From Timema cristinae (taxonomy: Eukaryota > Arthropoda > Insecta > Phasmatodea > Timematidae): 64,000 bases of DNA. Shown here one piece after another: positions 49,472-61,623 of this stretch. Each line of letters starts with the position of its first letter. Position 1 is the first letter of the stretch. The DNA lies in assembly GCA_039000515.1 (NCBI GenBank), contig JBCFYV010009882.1:48373639-48437638 (forward strand), in the 5' to 3' direction. The position numbers were made by a program, and so were the translations under genes. The notes beneath the pieces are model-generated. The model had not been told where the DNA came from. It ran no database searches and saw nothing but the letters and a program-made list of their open reading frames with translations.

Positions 49472-51759
49472 TGTTGTAAATAACTTATTTAACTTCTTTT
49501 GTACGAATTCATTAATTACATCACTGGTCTTAACATCCTGGAATATGATCAGTCAGTTTATTGCAGATATATATGTAATATGATAGATATAAGATAAACT
49601 CAGTGCAGTCATAAACATTCACAGATCTACCAACTGAGCAATGAATGATGACTGGCTAGAGGCTGAAATATAAGAGTTAAAGGGTGTGAAGGAGAGGTAC
49701 CTAGTCATCAGTAGTCATGCTTAGATAGCCTTCTTTCCCGCTAATTCAAATAAAACTAAAGTTATATTGTATGAATGATGTACTTAGGACCAGTCCTAGT
49801 ACAATAATTAATTTCAAATGTGTATATGTGCTCATTTTACCCTTAATTTAAATTTATGGTAGTTGATTATTTTTGACATCTTTATTATATTGAAAATTAA
49901 GCTATTATTATTTATTTCCCTCTTATGGAGAAGATTGAAGTTATCTAATGAATCATATACAAATATTTGTGCAGCTACTTGTACATTGTAAAAGTAGGCG
50001 GCAGCATACATTAGGTAGGCATATGCTTGAAATCTGGCATGCAAGTGAATAATCCATACCATACTTAATTGTATATAAGTGAAGGGTATATTGTTCATAA
50101 ATCATAATATAAAGTAACCAAAGAATACACTAAATAAAAACCCACCTAATGTGATTATTGCAGCCATAATATTTACACAATAAATAACCAACCTTTCATT
50201 TGCCCTGAAAGGTAAGAAGCTTAACTTGCTTGGTTCCACTATGGTAGTAAATATAGATGATGGTTCTGGCTCATCAATATGGGAGCGCCCATGAACTAAT
50301 AATTACAATATAGTTGTTTATACCATAGTTACCATGGCTACGGCCAGTGCTACCACCCTCATGTCCACTAATTAACAAGAAGTATCGGAGCTAGCAACCT
50401 CGCGACCACTAGTTACCATAGATTATCAGTGCTAGCAACTTCACAGCCTTTAATTACCCTAGCGTCGTGTAGCCTAACTAGCGCTAATATATTCTTTTTA
50501 GCACCATGTCTTAATAACCGTGGGGGATATATGCTCGCTAATAATCAACATGGCGGCGGAATATCAATTAGCGCTAGGCCTACGATTAATCAGGTACACA
50601 TTCACTCCTCTGACACATTTTTTTCCCCAAACATTCACCCTACCAGCATAAGAAAAATGACATTCCATCACTCAAAAAGACCTTATGTGCCAAACGTAAT
50701 GCGGGTTGCATCTTGACCCTTCACTCCTTCCAGCTGCTCCCCCCCCCCCCTTTTCCCAAGCTGTCATCGCTCATTCACCTTACAAACAGACCCCCCCCCT
50801 CCCAGCTGTCACCCCTCGTCAGTCAACCTGTCAAGCCTGTCTGCACTTGCCTTCATTAGTCTTCTGAGAAGATAGGAATGTGGACAAACCATTAACTTGT
50901 CATCCTCTCACCCCTCATGTTTTCTCAGTTGTCAACAAGCCTAAAGTACTTCAGAAAGAACCAAGATGTTATGGGGAAATCTCCAGACGATAGGTGTAAA
51001 TAAAATTCCTCATTGATTTCAAAAGATTTAGCGGAGAACGGAAAAGTTTATTCTTAAAAACTAAAATTATAAATGGATGAAGTCGAGTTAAACCTAGAAT
51101 CTTTTGTATACTAGTTTAGTATCTTAACCACTTGCACCATAGTGATTGATGTGAGAATAATGTTAAAAAGAGGATAAAAAAAATTAGTTACCAAAATAAC
51201 GTATTGATTTTATCGTGTGCTTAATACAAGTACGAGAAAATTATGGATATAATAATTCAGGATAGTAAAAAAAATTACTTTTTTTGTTACATAAAATATA
51301 AAACCCATTCCATACCTATAAAATAAGCTCTTTGAAATATTCAAATAAGAAATCGTCTAATAGCAGCATTCTTGGACCACCATCTTAACTACTAGACCAA
51401 ATATAAGACAAAGGCATAGAAACTAAACCATGTCATTCATGAGAAATAAATTATATACCAACTTTAAATGTTTGGTCATTTGAATAAATTAAAAAATATA
51501 TTATAAAACCTAAATAACTCTAGCTTTATTTATAATTAAAAAACAAATAATTAACTTAAATACATTATTTATTGAAAGCAGGAAAAAAGTGAAAATATTA
51601 TTAACAAATTGTTTTATTTGATTTACCACACAATGAATATTTAAAAAAAATTGATAGTGAAAGACAAAAAATCCATTAGTAATTTTATCATGATTGTCCA
51701 TGTTATGAAATAATAGGTTTTCTTAAAGAAAAATATGTCTAAAAGATGGTTTGACTTGA
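49472..51759. other. Non-coding region with old tRNA-like fragments
   Basis: No gene recognised. Minus-strand tRNA-like heads occur at about 51075-51150 (GTGGTTAAGATACTAAAC then GATTCTAGGTTTAACTC) and about 51355-51410 (GGTCTAGTAGTTAAGATGGTGG), probably eroded SINE heads. A GC-richer patch at 50330-50600 has partly repeated wording (ACTAGTTACCATAG, GTGCTAGCAACTTCAC). Poly-C runs at 50729-50740 and 50791-50800. Confidence 0.45.
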
Positions 51760-51767
51760 GCTCTAAC

Positions 51768-52454
51768 CAGGGCCTGATTAACCATTAGACCGATTAGGAT
51801 GAAGCCTAGAGCACGAAATTGGGCGTGCGAGGGGGGTGGGGGGGCGCATTTTGGGCCACATGTTGAATTAAGAAAAACTGTAATTAATATTATAATATAA
51901 GATAAGATTTGTTTCCCAAAGTAAAAAGAAACCTGAACAAATATTATAAAGCATTATAAATAATTCTTATTTTAACGTAACGCTACTTGGATTTCTAATG
52001 TAAATATTAAGACAGTTTAGTTAATCGCGGGCCGCCAGACTAGCGCCGTGCTTGTCGCTGCCAACATTTTCATTTATAATTAGAAATGAAAACAATTCAG
52101 TGTTAAATTTAAGTACATTTTTTATGGTTACCTCATCATGTGTGTCAATATAAATACAACAACCTACTAAACAGTGGGTTTGAGTTATTAATTTATTAAT
52201 TTAATAAATTATATGATATAATTTAACAATAATTCTTAGTTTATTTCAAGCAGGCATGCATATTTATTAATTAATAACATAATCAATGTTAAATTAAAAC
52301 ATGTAATAACAAATTTCAGACATTATATATTCTATTGGTTGTCATCTACTTTTAGCATTATGTTTAGAGTTGGTGGGTAGGATGGAAAGGGGGGGGGGGG
52401 GAGGGGCTACAAGCATATTAGCCTAGGGCGGCCTCAACCATTGATCTGGCCCTG
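51768..52454. mobile_element. Non-autonomous hAT element with 8-bp target duplication
   Basis: A 687-bp non-coding element. Left end CAGGGCCTGATTAACCATTA; right end on the opposite strand CAGGGCCAGATCAATGGTTG. An exact 8-bp target duplication GCTCTAAC lies at 51760-51767 and 52455-52462. It has G runs near both ends (51834-51845, 52389-52402) and AT-rich middle. No transposase is present, so it would have depended on an autonomous hAT. Confidence 0.92.
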
Positions 52455-52462
52455 GCTCTAAC

Positions 52463-53380
52463 GCTTTGGAATAGGTTAGCTTAGATACTGCCAGATAGCC
52501 GATTTTTGGGTGTTGTACTCCCGTCGCAGTAAAACATTCATGTTCCAGACATTAAAAGCTCTTCCCTGTTTTAAAAGCGAAAGATAAATAATAGCCTGCT
52601 GTATTAAAAGTTTTTAATGCGTGAAAAATATCAAGCGTAAATTGACATTTCAAAAAACACTTGCGACATCCTTAATAAGATGAAAATCGGTTGTTCTAAG
52701 ATACGGAAAGAAGCACATTGAAGTACAAAAATCCCCTCGTAAGACCCTGTTAAAAGATTTAAATTTCTTCTAACAATAGACATGTCAAAAATCAGTATAA
52801 AAAGAGGGAGGCATACCAAAACGTAAATGATAAAATGTGCTCCGCCACCCCTTACGGGAAAAAAACTATAAAACCTTTCAACGTCATATTCACAAATAGA
52901 TGTCATCTTTAAGTATGCCATTGTGTCTTCTGACACCCTTCCTCCCTCCCTCTCCCGTCAAAAAAGTCGTTTTCGAAAAACAAAGCGCCTGGCACGGTCC
53001 TAACCGACTTCTTCTTCATGAGCCTTATTTCCACACAACACTACATTGTACATTCTCTCAATCCTCCCCCTCTCATTCTGAGAAAAACTCTTGGAAAATT
53101 GTTTTCGTGAAACAGTACGATCCTGTCTGACAGCTCCTAAAAGCGTATTGTCCTCTTTACATTAAGCACTTCATTGGGTGCCCTCATCTTCTTTCCTGAA
53201 GGGAAAAATCTACAGACTAATGTGTTTCTCCCCAAATACAAAAGCTCAATGTTCCATAGTTATCTTTTGTACATGGTTGGTATTAATTGGGGACGATTTA
53301 AACCTCTGTCATGTCAGCACTAGTATTTGGGTTTAAATAAGAAAAGACCCAGATTTCTACTTAAAAAATAAGCGTCACTC
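52463..53380. other. Spacer, no gene recognised
   Basis: Two moderate frames on opposite strands (52631-52936 and 52900-53130) have no domain I know. No repeat pair detected. Confidence 0.4.
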
Positions 53381-54069
53381 TTGTATAATATGTCGATTAC
53401 GTTCATTTCCAAACATAGAGAGCTGCGAGTAGAATTGCTTGACCATCACAAGTCTATCCCTCTGATGTCCAGCCATCTCAAGTCTATCCTCTCAATGTTC
53501 ATTTCAAGTCAAAACCTGACAAGTCTTGTCATCTTACGTTCATCCATTTCAAGTCTAACCTTCGTTAGTCTAACTAGCTCTAGTCCGACCCTCTCAAGTT
53601 TGATAATAATTCACAGACTGTGGCTTGTAATATACTAGGCCAGTGTAAACGAGGAACCATTCAAGGTAAGAGTAATACCCTGGTTGATATTACTATGTTG
53701 AAATCAATAAGATAACAACTAGGTGGAAAAGAGGACACATCATCATGGTTTTAAGTGCCAATGACTATAACCATAAGCCATACCTTTGTTGATTCGGTCA
53801 TGGTGAAACCTACAAAATATCAACGTAGTGTGAACGAAGAATTATTTCAGGTAATAACCGTCACTTGTTTTTTACACAAAGCTGAAATTTAAAAGCTATT
53901 GTCAAAGAGTGCACATTCCTTAGATTCAGTAATTGTAAAACTTGAGATAACTCAGAGTAACATCGTAGGTCCACGTATCAATGACCAGGGTGATTTATGG
54001 TAATAAACAACCTTGATCGATTCGTTCAATAATGAAACTTGAAAGATATCAACATTTCTAACAACCGCA

Positions 54070-54300
54070 TCAGTGGCCACGTGGTCTAACGTGCTACTCT
54101 CGCAGTGGACTAGACTGCCGATGACGGGGAAATTAAGATTCTAATCTGGGTCGGGTGTACTGAGGGTAGGTTTTCCACTTTCCCCCACGCAAATGCGGCT
54201 ACACTTCCTATAATTTAACCTTCCTAATTCCTAAAACCCTTCGAGTAATTAGTATATAAGCGTATAACCCGAAAGGCTAGTAATACGTGGTGCTAAAAAG
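54070..54300 (+). mobile_element. Family-2 tRNA-derived SINE
   Basis: Head GTGGCCACGTGGTCTAACGT resembles a tRNA-Ser or tRNA-Leu type box A, followed at normal long-variable-arm distance by a box B-like GATTCTAATCTGG. Body GTACTGAGGGTAGGTTTTCC and CCCACGCAAATGCGGC; 3' end GCGTATAACCCGAAAGGCTA, then GTAATACGTGGTGCTAAAAA. The 3' end matches family 1, the head does not. Confidence 0.82.
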
Positions 54301-55029
54301 AAGTTCTAACTATCAAAGACTGGAACGATCCATCGTACCTTGATTGATCCTATCACGGTGAAATCTAGAAGATAAAAACTTAATGAAAAAGAGGATGCAC
54401 CATCACAAATCTAAGTATTTATGACTTTAACTTTTCGTTCCGCGGCTCATACCTCTACTGATTTCACCATAGTGAAACCTATTAATAATTATCAACCTGG
54501 CGAGAGAGAGGATAAATCATAATGGATCAATGACTAGAAACATTTATCATACCATAATTAATTGCACTATGGTGATTCTTATAAAATATCCTTGGTGGAG
54601 TAGAGGTTATCACCATATTTTAAACCATCAATGACTGCAACCTTTCAAAGTAGGAGCCATAACCATGGTTAATTACATCGATGGAGAGAAGGGTAACACC
54701 ACAGTTCACTATTAATGATTGGGAACATTAATTATACCATGATTGATTATATTTCGGTGAATATTATACAGTATTAACTTAGTATGAAAGAAGATGCACC
54801 ATCACACCATGTAACAATGAACATAATCATTCATAATACGAGTCACACCATGGTTGATTTTACTATGGTGAATCTTATATCAACTTGGGGGAGTAGATAT
54901 TATAATCATGGATCAAACTAGCAATGACTGGACCCTTTCAAAGTAAGAATCACAAGTCATAACATAATTCATTTCACAATGGCGATATTTATAAGATATC
55001 AAAATAGTGGAGAAGGACATTTAGAAAGC

Positions 55030-55140
55030 ATCCCACACCACCTTTTATTTTATTTTATACAGATTGAAAGAAAAAAAGGAGAGGGATCATGGATGATTTG
55101 AACACGCTACCTTAAGGTTCTGAGCCAGGTACACTACAAC
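55030..55140 (-). repeat. tRNA-like SINE remnant
   Basis: On the minus strand a GTAGTGTACCTGGCTCAGAA segment is followed by GCGTGTTCAAATCATCC, resembling box A and box B of a tRNA, then a T-rich and TAAAATAAAA-rich end. Weak evidence. Confidence 0.4.
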
Positions 55141-56500
55141 ATGAATATAATGGATATAAGGGATTGTTTATTCACGAGTCTGCCTTAAGTAATCCATTAA
55201 CTTTAATAATTATTTAATAAATATTTCATCAACTTAGCCTAGGACATTTTATTATAACCACACATCCAGCTTCAAAAATATATTATTTTGGTAAAAGGAT
55301 GAGGGTACACCAAACGCTATAGTTCATAGTAAGTATAAATCAGCTTTAAAACAACAAATCACTTCCAGTCATTCCATGGTGGACTCACTCAAGGAACGTT
55401 TCTCTAGCATAAAGGGTTCGCTATGATGTCATGTCTCACATGGTGGAACTTATGTTTAAACCATTTATTAATTAAAAATATGTTTAAGTCCTCACCCACC
55501 ATAATGATTCGGTTATGATGAAACTTAAAGCAAATGCTGATGCAGAATGGATACACCTACTTATCCTTTCTAGGTATACTTTCTAAAAGTTTTATCCTTA
55601 ACTCCTTATCTTAGAGGGCTCATCCCCAATCTTATTGGACGGCTAGCCAGCATTCTAAAACTCGAGTCCATAACGAAAAATTCTCATTCACTTACAATGC
55701 TAATTCTTAATATCTAATAGTGTACACTTCTCATCCTTTAAGATGTATAATGAACCTACCTTTTAACTATGAATATTTTCTACCACACCTCGGAGAAGGA
55801 AGCCATCCCATGCCGTGGAACAGGTTCAGACATGCATGCCGTCCTCCTGATTATACCATTCACACCTCACAGATATTTATGACGTGGTCTTGTTCCAGCC
55901 AGATTCTTATTAGACTTTGAAAATGAACTCCCTCGGTCTTCCCCTCTTGCAAGTCTTTACCTCCGTGCCTTCAAGCCTATAATCTTTAAGTTGAAGGAAT
56001 TCAATGTATTGTACGCCTTAGTCTTAACTATAACGAATTAAAATATTGGAGAGCAATGGCATGCGGGTTGCAAAGCAAGTAGTAATGAATATATATATTG
56101 ATATGTCTGACCAACTCATGTCCAGCCATCTCAAGTCTGGACATATTCTGACTAACTTTAGTGTATCCTTCTCAAGTCTGACCCACACAATCATTCCCAG
56201 TGTATCTCATAATATATAAACCCAGGTTAAACTAGGAACCATTCAAGGTGAAAGTTATACCCTGGTTTGATGAAACATATATATCAACCTAGAGAGAAAT
56301 AAGATACATCTTTATGGTTCTAACTATCAATGACAACCCATTAGTAATACCTTGATTACTCCCATCACAATGAAACCTATAGGATATAACTTTGTGGAGA
56401 AGAGCATGCATAATCACAGTTCTAAGTATAACCATTCGTCATATTTTTGTTGATTTTACTCTGGTGAAACTTATAAAATATTAACTTGGTTGAGTATAGG

Positions 56501-58500
56501 GTATCAAACTATTACAAAATAAAACTTTAACGGAATTAATCACAGTCCCAATTTATCTAATGGAAAAGTAGAAAATAACCAAGATTATTACATAGTTGAG
56601 TGATATCACTTGAAAGAAACATAAACAAATGTGCAAAGAGCGAACGAATTTCAACAATATGTTCGAGAATTTTTTTTTTTGTTAAGTCCATCACAGACTC
56701 TACAAAAACAAGTTTAAAAAACGACATTAAAAACAAACTTCATCTGTGTATAAACCCACGACCTTGATAAATCTCATTTTAAAAAAGATACAGGGAATCA
56801 ACAAGGTACTTTTTTTAAAGTGGTATTTAAATTACATATAGTATAAATTGATAACAACAGTATATGCGTGCAGGCCCAACTGCAAAGCCAAATGCCGTTC
56901 GGAAGGTTCAAGTCGAGTAAAGGTAATCAGAAAAAGTATATTATTGAGCAAGTATTCTAATTTCACAATGATAGACATTATAAGTATTGAGAAAAGAAAA
57001 AGGATCAATTACTCTTACTCGGTCGACATCAAAGAATTGGTGGATTGCCTTAGACTACTTCACGTTTCCAAATCGAACGAACACAACACTAGAAGAACTA
57101 AGCGAAGCAAGAATCATAGCATATATACATCAATCACATCCACGCCTCATTCATATCATAATGCCAAAACTGGAAATAGCACGTGGGCTTTATGAACCAG
57201 CTTAACGCAGCTTGGCTCAAAGAAAAATCATCAAATGAGTCTCTATAACCTGTTTCAAGTGAATCTCGTAGAAACAATACCACACGCTTAATCCAAATAA
57301 AGAGGGATATAGGTGTCTATTCAGCTATAGACACGGATTTAAAGTTCATGTGTTCCAGAAATGTCAAATCAAAGCGAAGAAAGGATAACGCCGCAGCAGT
57401 GAAATATATCCTCTAAATTAATAGTTTTTCCCATAACATGCAAACCAATCAAGGGAGAAATTCTTACAATAGGGAATTTAAGGCACGCATGAACTCGCAT
57501 AACACAAACCACTATTCCAGTTTCAGCATACTCAAGGCTAGAATCGTGGAGTAAGTCAATTGAACATTAATGAATAAATAAGATGTGGATTCAGCGCAAA
57601 CGGATACTATCGTTAAGTTGATATGCTCGTAGACAAGTAAAACAACACTCCTTTACCATACAATCCAACCCAAATATATGATGAACGAAATACTCCTAAG
57701 TACAGTGTACAATCACATTAAAAGGCCAGCTCTATAGAAAACAAGTTTCTCGTTGGCGAGGTTATGCGAGTCAGCAAACATAAGACATAAAGAAAGGATA
57801 AGCAGCCAACTGGTCCAGATTAGCCCTACTATTTATGTGACTACAATCCTCGAGCCTAGCTCGAGGACCTATATTAACTTGCAAACCTATATAGAACTCT
57901 TCAGTTTTCTACTATTACGAGGGTCACAAATCGTCTCATTCATAAACATACTGTATATGTAACCCCATCAACTATAATAAATGCAATTATAGTAGCTGAC
58001 TCAGTGGGGGGTGAGGAGTGGTGACCAAATCAAATATGGAGCTCTCGTATAGAATTTTTCCAACGTTGTCCTCCCAGGACTAATCGTCCTTAACTATGGT
58101 GCAGCTAGCTGTCAGACTAAATGAAGTTTTTGCTGGAACTGGGCACACCAACTCATCTTCATCCCTTCTACCAGAAACGTCTTCAAATGAGTCCAGTACC
58201 CTTACTTCAATACTAGGCCCTCTTTGGCTAAGTCGACAGGAGCGTTTTTTAATACTAGAGTTACAAATCATATGCAGCAGTCACGCTTTTCTTGAAGAAA
58301 TTCACACGTACACACTTCAAACGCCGCCGGAACATTTCCTTTAGAAATTACAAATGTGCAAATAAATCAATCGCACACTAAAACACATTCTAAGCTGAAT
58401 GTTCTGGACGGATTTTAAGTATGTAGGTGTAAATGGCTTCCTTAAAATCGTGGCGCATACAGCATGCCTACCACTAAATTTTAAAGCTAATCTAAATTAA
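56501..58500. other. Unassigned region, no supported gene
   Basis: Frames at 56848-57205 (two overlapping plus frames) and 58080-58344 (both strands) are the longest. I recognise no domain; composition does not differ clearly from the surroundings. A serine-rich plus-strand frame at 58096-58344 starts with ATG but lacks supporting context. I leave all of these uncalled. Confidence 0.4.
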
Positions 58501-58880
58501 GCCTAATTCCCTATTCATCTAAATACGTGACATTACCTCTTACTACCCTCCTCATATTAACGGTGTTCCTACCTATCAAAATTTTCAACAGCCTAATCAA
58601 AATAACTTATTTTATTTTTGCCTAAAATACTTATTGTCCCTATCCTAAATTTCACTTTCCCTCAATCCTAATAACCTATCCTAACCTCCTAAACATCGTG
58701 AACTAAGTTTTTCATGCACCTTCATATACGTACAGTTATTCGGCAGCTCAACCTCGACCATCACTAATGACAACCTAAGAGGACGTCTTCAATTTTAGAG
58801 GGGAAAGTGACATTTTTGAAGGGAAGGGTGAAAGTGAAGTCTGGGAGGGAAATATTTTAGAGGTTAGGTTAGAATAAACA
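58500..58880. repeat. Scattered TAACCT/AGGTTA-like degenerate motifs
   Basis: CCTATCCTAACCTCCTAAAC (about 58674), ATCCTAATAACC, CTAAATTTCACTTTCCCTC and, on the other orientation, AGAGGTTAGGTTAGAAT (about 58858) recur irregularly. Such motifs are common in arthropod genomes. They are not a telomere array. Confidence 0.5.
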
Positions 58881-59513
58881 ATACGATAGTTTGTTGGGGG
58901 AAATTTAGGAAAGCGCCGTGATTTATTGAGTCCGTGGGAGCCATGAAAGATGAAGGGGGAGTAAATCAACAACATTAAAACCCTATTTCCTGTGGACTTC
59001 TTCCATTAACCTACGTAGTGAGAGGGTCCGCCTAATTTATTGCGAAACGATCCTTCAGCCTCCAGCATCTGAAAAAAGTGGGCCAATGGAAGTTACGTAA
59101 TTAGAAGGGAGGGAGAGAGTAGAAGAAAAGGGCAACATTTTACTGCATATACTCGTATATATATAATCGATGTAAAACCCTTACTCCCCTGAAAGAAAAA
59201 CAAAATGGCCTTTAAGAACATGAGTTAATTTCGATAGCTGTAGCTAAATTATAGTTCAGTTTCTTCACTATTTATCGACGGTTAGATATGTAAGGTTAAG
59301 TTTGAAAGTTATTTAAGGAAAAATACAATTATGTTTACTTGGGATAAGTTGTGTAACTTATGTTAAATTATGTCTAGTATTTAAGTTGTTGATTGACTTA
59401 AGTTTAATGAGGTCCGGGCAGTTTAAATTAATTTTAGTTAAGGGTAGATAAGGTTAAGTATGTGAATATAGGATATTTTAAAGTTAACCACATTACCTAA
59501 ATATGACATAGTG

Positions 59514-59515
<2 letters not shown>

Positions 59516-59569
<54 letters not shown>
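59516..59569. repeat. (TA)n microsatellite
   Basis: About 27 TA units without interruption, next to the family-2 SINE. It generates an isoleucine/tyrosine run in the 59493-59735 frame, which is not a gene. Confidence 0.95.
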
Positions 59570-59572
<3 letters not shown>

Positions 59573-59577
59573 TCACT

Positions 59578-59735
59578 TGCATGGTGGTCGAGTGGCCTAA
59601 TACGTCACTATCACAATAGACTGGACTGAAGAGGATGGGAAGATCGAGATTCCAATACCGGTTGGGTGTACTCAGGCTAGTTATTTTATAAGTTGGTTTC
59701 CACTCTCTTTTCACGCAAATGGGGATATAATTCAT
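59578..59735 (+). mobile_element. Family-2 SINE, 3' part missing
   Basis: Head GGTGGTCGAGTGGCCTAATA (tRNA-Leu/Ser-like box A), then GAGATTCCAATACCGG (box B-like) and GGGTGTACTCAGGCTAG, followed by TTTCCACTCTCTTTTCACGC and AAATGGGG. It agrees block by block with 54070-54300 up to about 59725; the shared 3' tail is absent. Confidence 0.75.
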
Positions 59736-59925
59736 CTAAATTTAATATTTTTCTAAAATAATAGTATAATTAGCTGACAAAAATATGATACCTAATGTTA
59801 ATGAAATTAGGTTTTATTCCGCGAGTTTTAAAGTTATAGCTTTGAATCAAGATTAATAAATTCGAAATAATTCAAAAAGTACATTTATTTTGTGGCAAGA
59901 GCATTTATTTTATTCCTAGGTAGTT

Positions 59926-59944
59926 ATATATATATATATATTAA

Positions 59945-60004
<60 letters not shown>

Positions 60005-60012
60005 TAAATATA
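59926..60012. repeat. (TA)n microsatellite with TTAAATAAATA punctuation
   Basis: A (TA)n run broken by TTAAATAAATA at 59939-59951 and again at 59999-60012, so a unit appears duplicated. Confidence 0.9.
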
Positions 60013-60529
60013 TTTGAATAATTCATGAAAATGTCAAGTGTGAATCTTCCTTCATAGATGTAGATTAAATAAGTCCGCGGAAACACATGTCTATCTAAAT
60101 TAAGAAACAATAAAAGTGTATTTCAAAATGTAAATCAATGCTGTTCAGGTGCAAATACCGGTAGTAAAGGGAGAGCGTAAGTGGAGAAGTGTCAAGACCA
60201 GGCAATAAAAAGAACGAGCAGAGTGAACTTACTACTTTATTTCCTCCAGTTCTAATTTAAGACATATGCGAGTATAAGATTGAAAAGCCCATGCATGGCA
60301 TGTGTTGATTGTTGAGTGATGTTTCAGGTGAGCTTAGCTACGTTAAAATCTAGATCATTTTGATTAATCTAGATTAGGTGAAGTTTATTTCGATTAATCC
60401 AAATAAGCTTCATCCACTTTGAGCTTGTAGCAGAATAATATACCAAATGTAATTTTTTATTTCTCGAAGGTAGAAAAAGTATTCTGATCGTCAAAAAAAT
60501 CAAACTCTAGATTCTGATGAATGCCGACG

Positions 60530-60720
60530 TTTTATAACCCTCCGTATCACAAAAAGGGTTTTTTGCAATGCCGTCTGTCTAGGCTCTACTCCATGGTACA
60601 GCCGAACTATTTCACCGATCGGAATAAAACTTGGAATTTAGAGTTTTTCATAGGTATTCCCCGAGGGGGTTTGGAATTGTATCTTTAACTTTCTTAAAGG
60701 ACGATTTTCTCAAAATTGGC
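60530..60720 (+). repeat. Dispersed-repeat-like segment
   Basis: Wording CCGTCTGTCTAGGCTCTACT, GCCGAACTATTTCACCGATC and GGAATAAAACTTGGAAT resembles a widespread invertebrate repeat of the type GTCTGTCTGTC ... ACCGATCGGGATGAAACTT. Identified by memory of general pattern only; no second copy in the window. Confidence 0.4.
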
Positions 60721-60989
60721 TCTAACGATTTTAATTAAAATTCGTATCTAAACGTTGTTTAAGATTATAAAAAATAATTGTTACTCTCATTTTCCCATGA
60801 AAATTACTTTTAGGGTACTTTACAGAAGCGAAAATTTCATTATCTCCAAAACTATTTGAGATACTAACTAGATTCTTTAAAATATTTATTTCCCCCCTTC
60901 TAGAATACTTCAAAAGCCGAATTCTATTTTTAATCAGTGTAATAGCAATGCTACATTTTATACTATTTAGGAGCAATGCACGTTTGATT

Positions 60990-61085
60990 TATGTGATCCA
61001 CGTCTTGCTACTCGTCCGGGCTACTTGGAAGATGTGTACCCTTATTTGCGGGGAGTAAGCGTGGGAAACAATTACGAAATAAAAT
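60990..61085 (-). repeat. Family-2 SINE remnant, 3' part
   Basis: Minus strand reads GTTTCCCACGCTTACTCCCC, GCAAATAAGGGTACAC and GTAGCCCGGACGAGTAGCAA, matching the family-2 blocks TTCCACTTTCCCCCACGCAA ATG and AACCCGAAAGGCTAGTAA in order. Confidence 0.55.
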
Positions 61086-61623
61086 ACCTTAATGCACCAA
61101 GTAGTTTGGGAGCATTGTGTTTCCCGTGGCAAAGTTAATGAAGGAAAGGTACCAGTGGCACCATTTAATCGGTAAAAACATGTAGTTTGATAATTTCCAT
61201 GGTGACACACCTCACAGGTGTTGAGTATGGCTGTGGTGACGTCACCCAAGATAGCCGCCATTGCACTATAAACAAATGGCCTCATCTCGGTCGCTATCTA
61301 ACCGATTTTCAATTTTCTTACCTTGTTGGAAAGGAATTTTTAAGAGTTAAAAGAAATCTTCTTACATGTATTGCGAAAAGCCGATATTTTGGGAGATACC
61401 TGGATTTAAGCTAAAAAAAAAATATTGTTTTAGCCCGATTTTGCCTTTTTTGCTCTGTGTCACATTGCGTGGTCGTGTTGTTTGGTATGTAATATTTAGG
61501 AATCGTAATTAATGCTATTAATTAGTTTTACTATTGGTACTATACTTTTGAGTATGTACACTTGTATTAATTTCATTTATTTTGTTTCAGGATGAAATTT
61601 GTTGTATAAAGCGGCCAGTAATA

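Larger units (their letters stand above)
53390..56500. repeat. Degenerate composite satellite-like block
   Basis: Two linked repeat types. First, short CATCTCAAGTCTAACC-like units at 53440-53600 and again at 56110-56180. Second, an approximately 115-135 bp unit with the wording ACCATGGTTGATT, ACTATGGTGAAACCTATAAA, ATATCAACTTGGTGGAGAAG, CATCATGGTTCTAA and CAATGACTGGAACCTTTCAAA. It recurs at about 53650-53830, 54310-54480, 54540-54760, 54840-55010 and 56220-56480. The order short-unit block, then a GGAACCATTCAAGGT-like junction, then long-unit block is the same at 53.4 and 56.1 kb. Copies differ by many changes. It is interrupted by a SINE (54070-54300) and an unrelated-looking stretch (55030-56090). 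Confidence 0.7.

Noticed and set aside
56848..57205. 115- and 72-codon overlapping frames as a host gene
   Set aside because: No recognisable domain, no splice context, and two overlapping frames of similar quality, so chance frames are as likely.
58080..58344. Opposite-strand frames of 82 and 63 codons
   Set aside because: Neither has a known motif; ambiguity of strand argues against a call.
58500..58880. Interstitial telomere (TTAGG) array
   Set aside because: The motifs are irregular and not tandem.
59493..59735. Minus-strand frame with a long I-Y run
   Set aside because: It is read through the (TA)n run and the neighbouring SINE.
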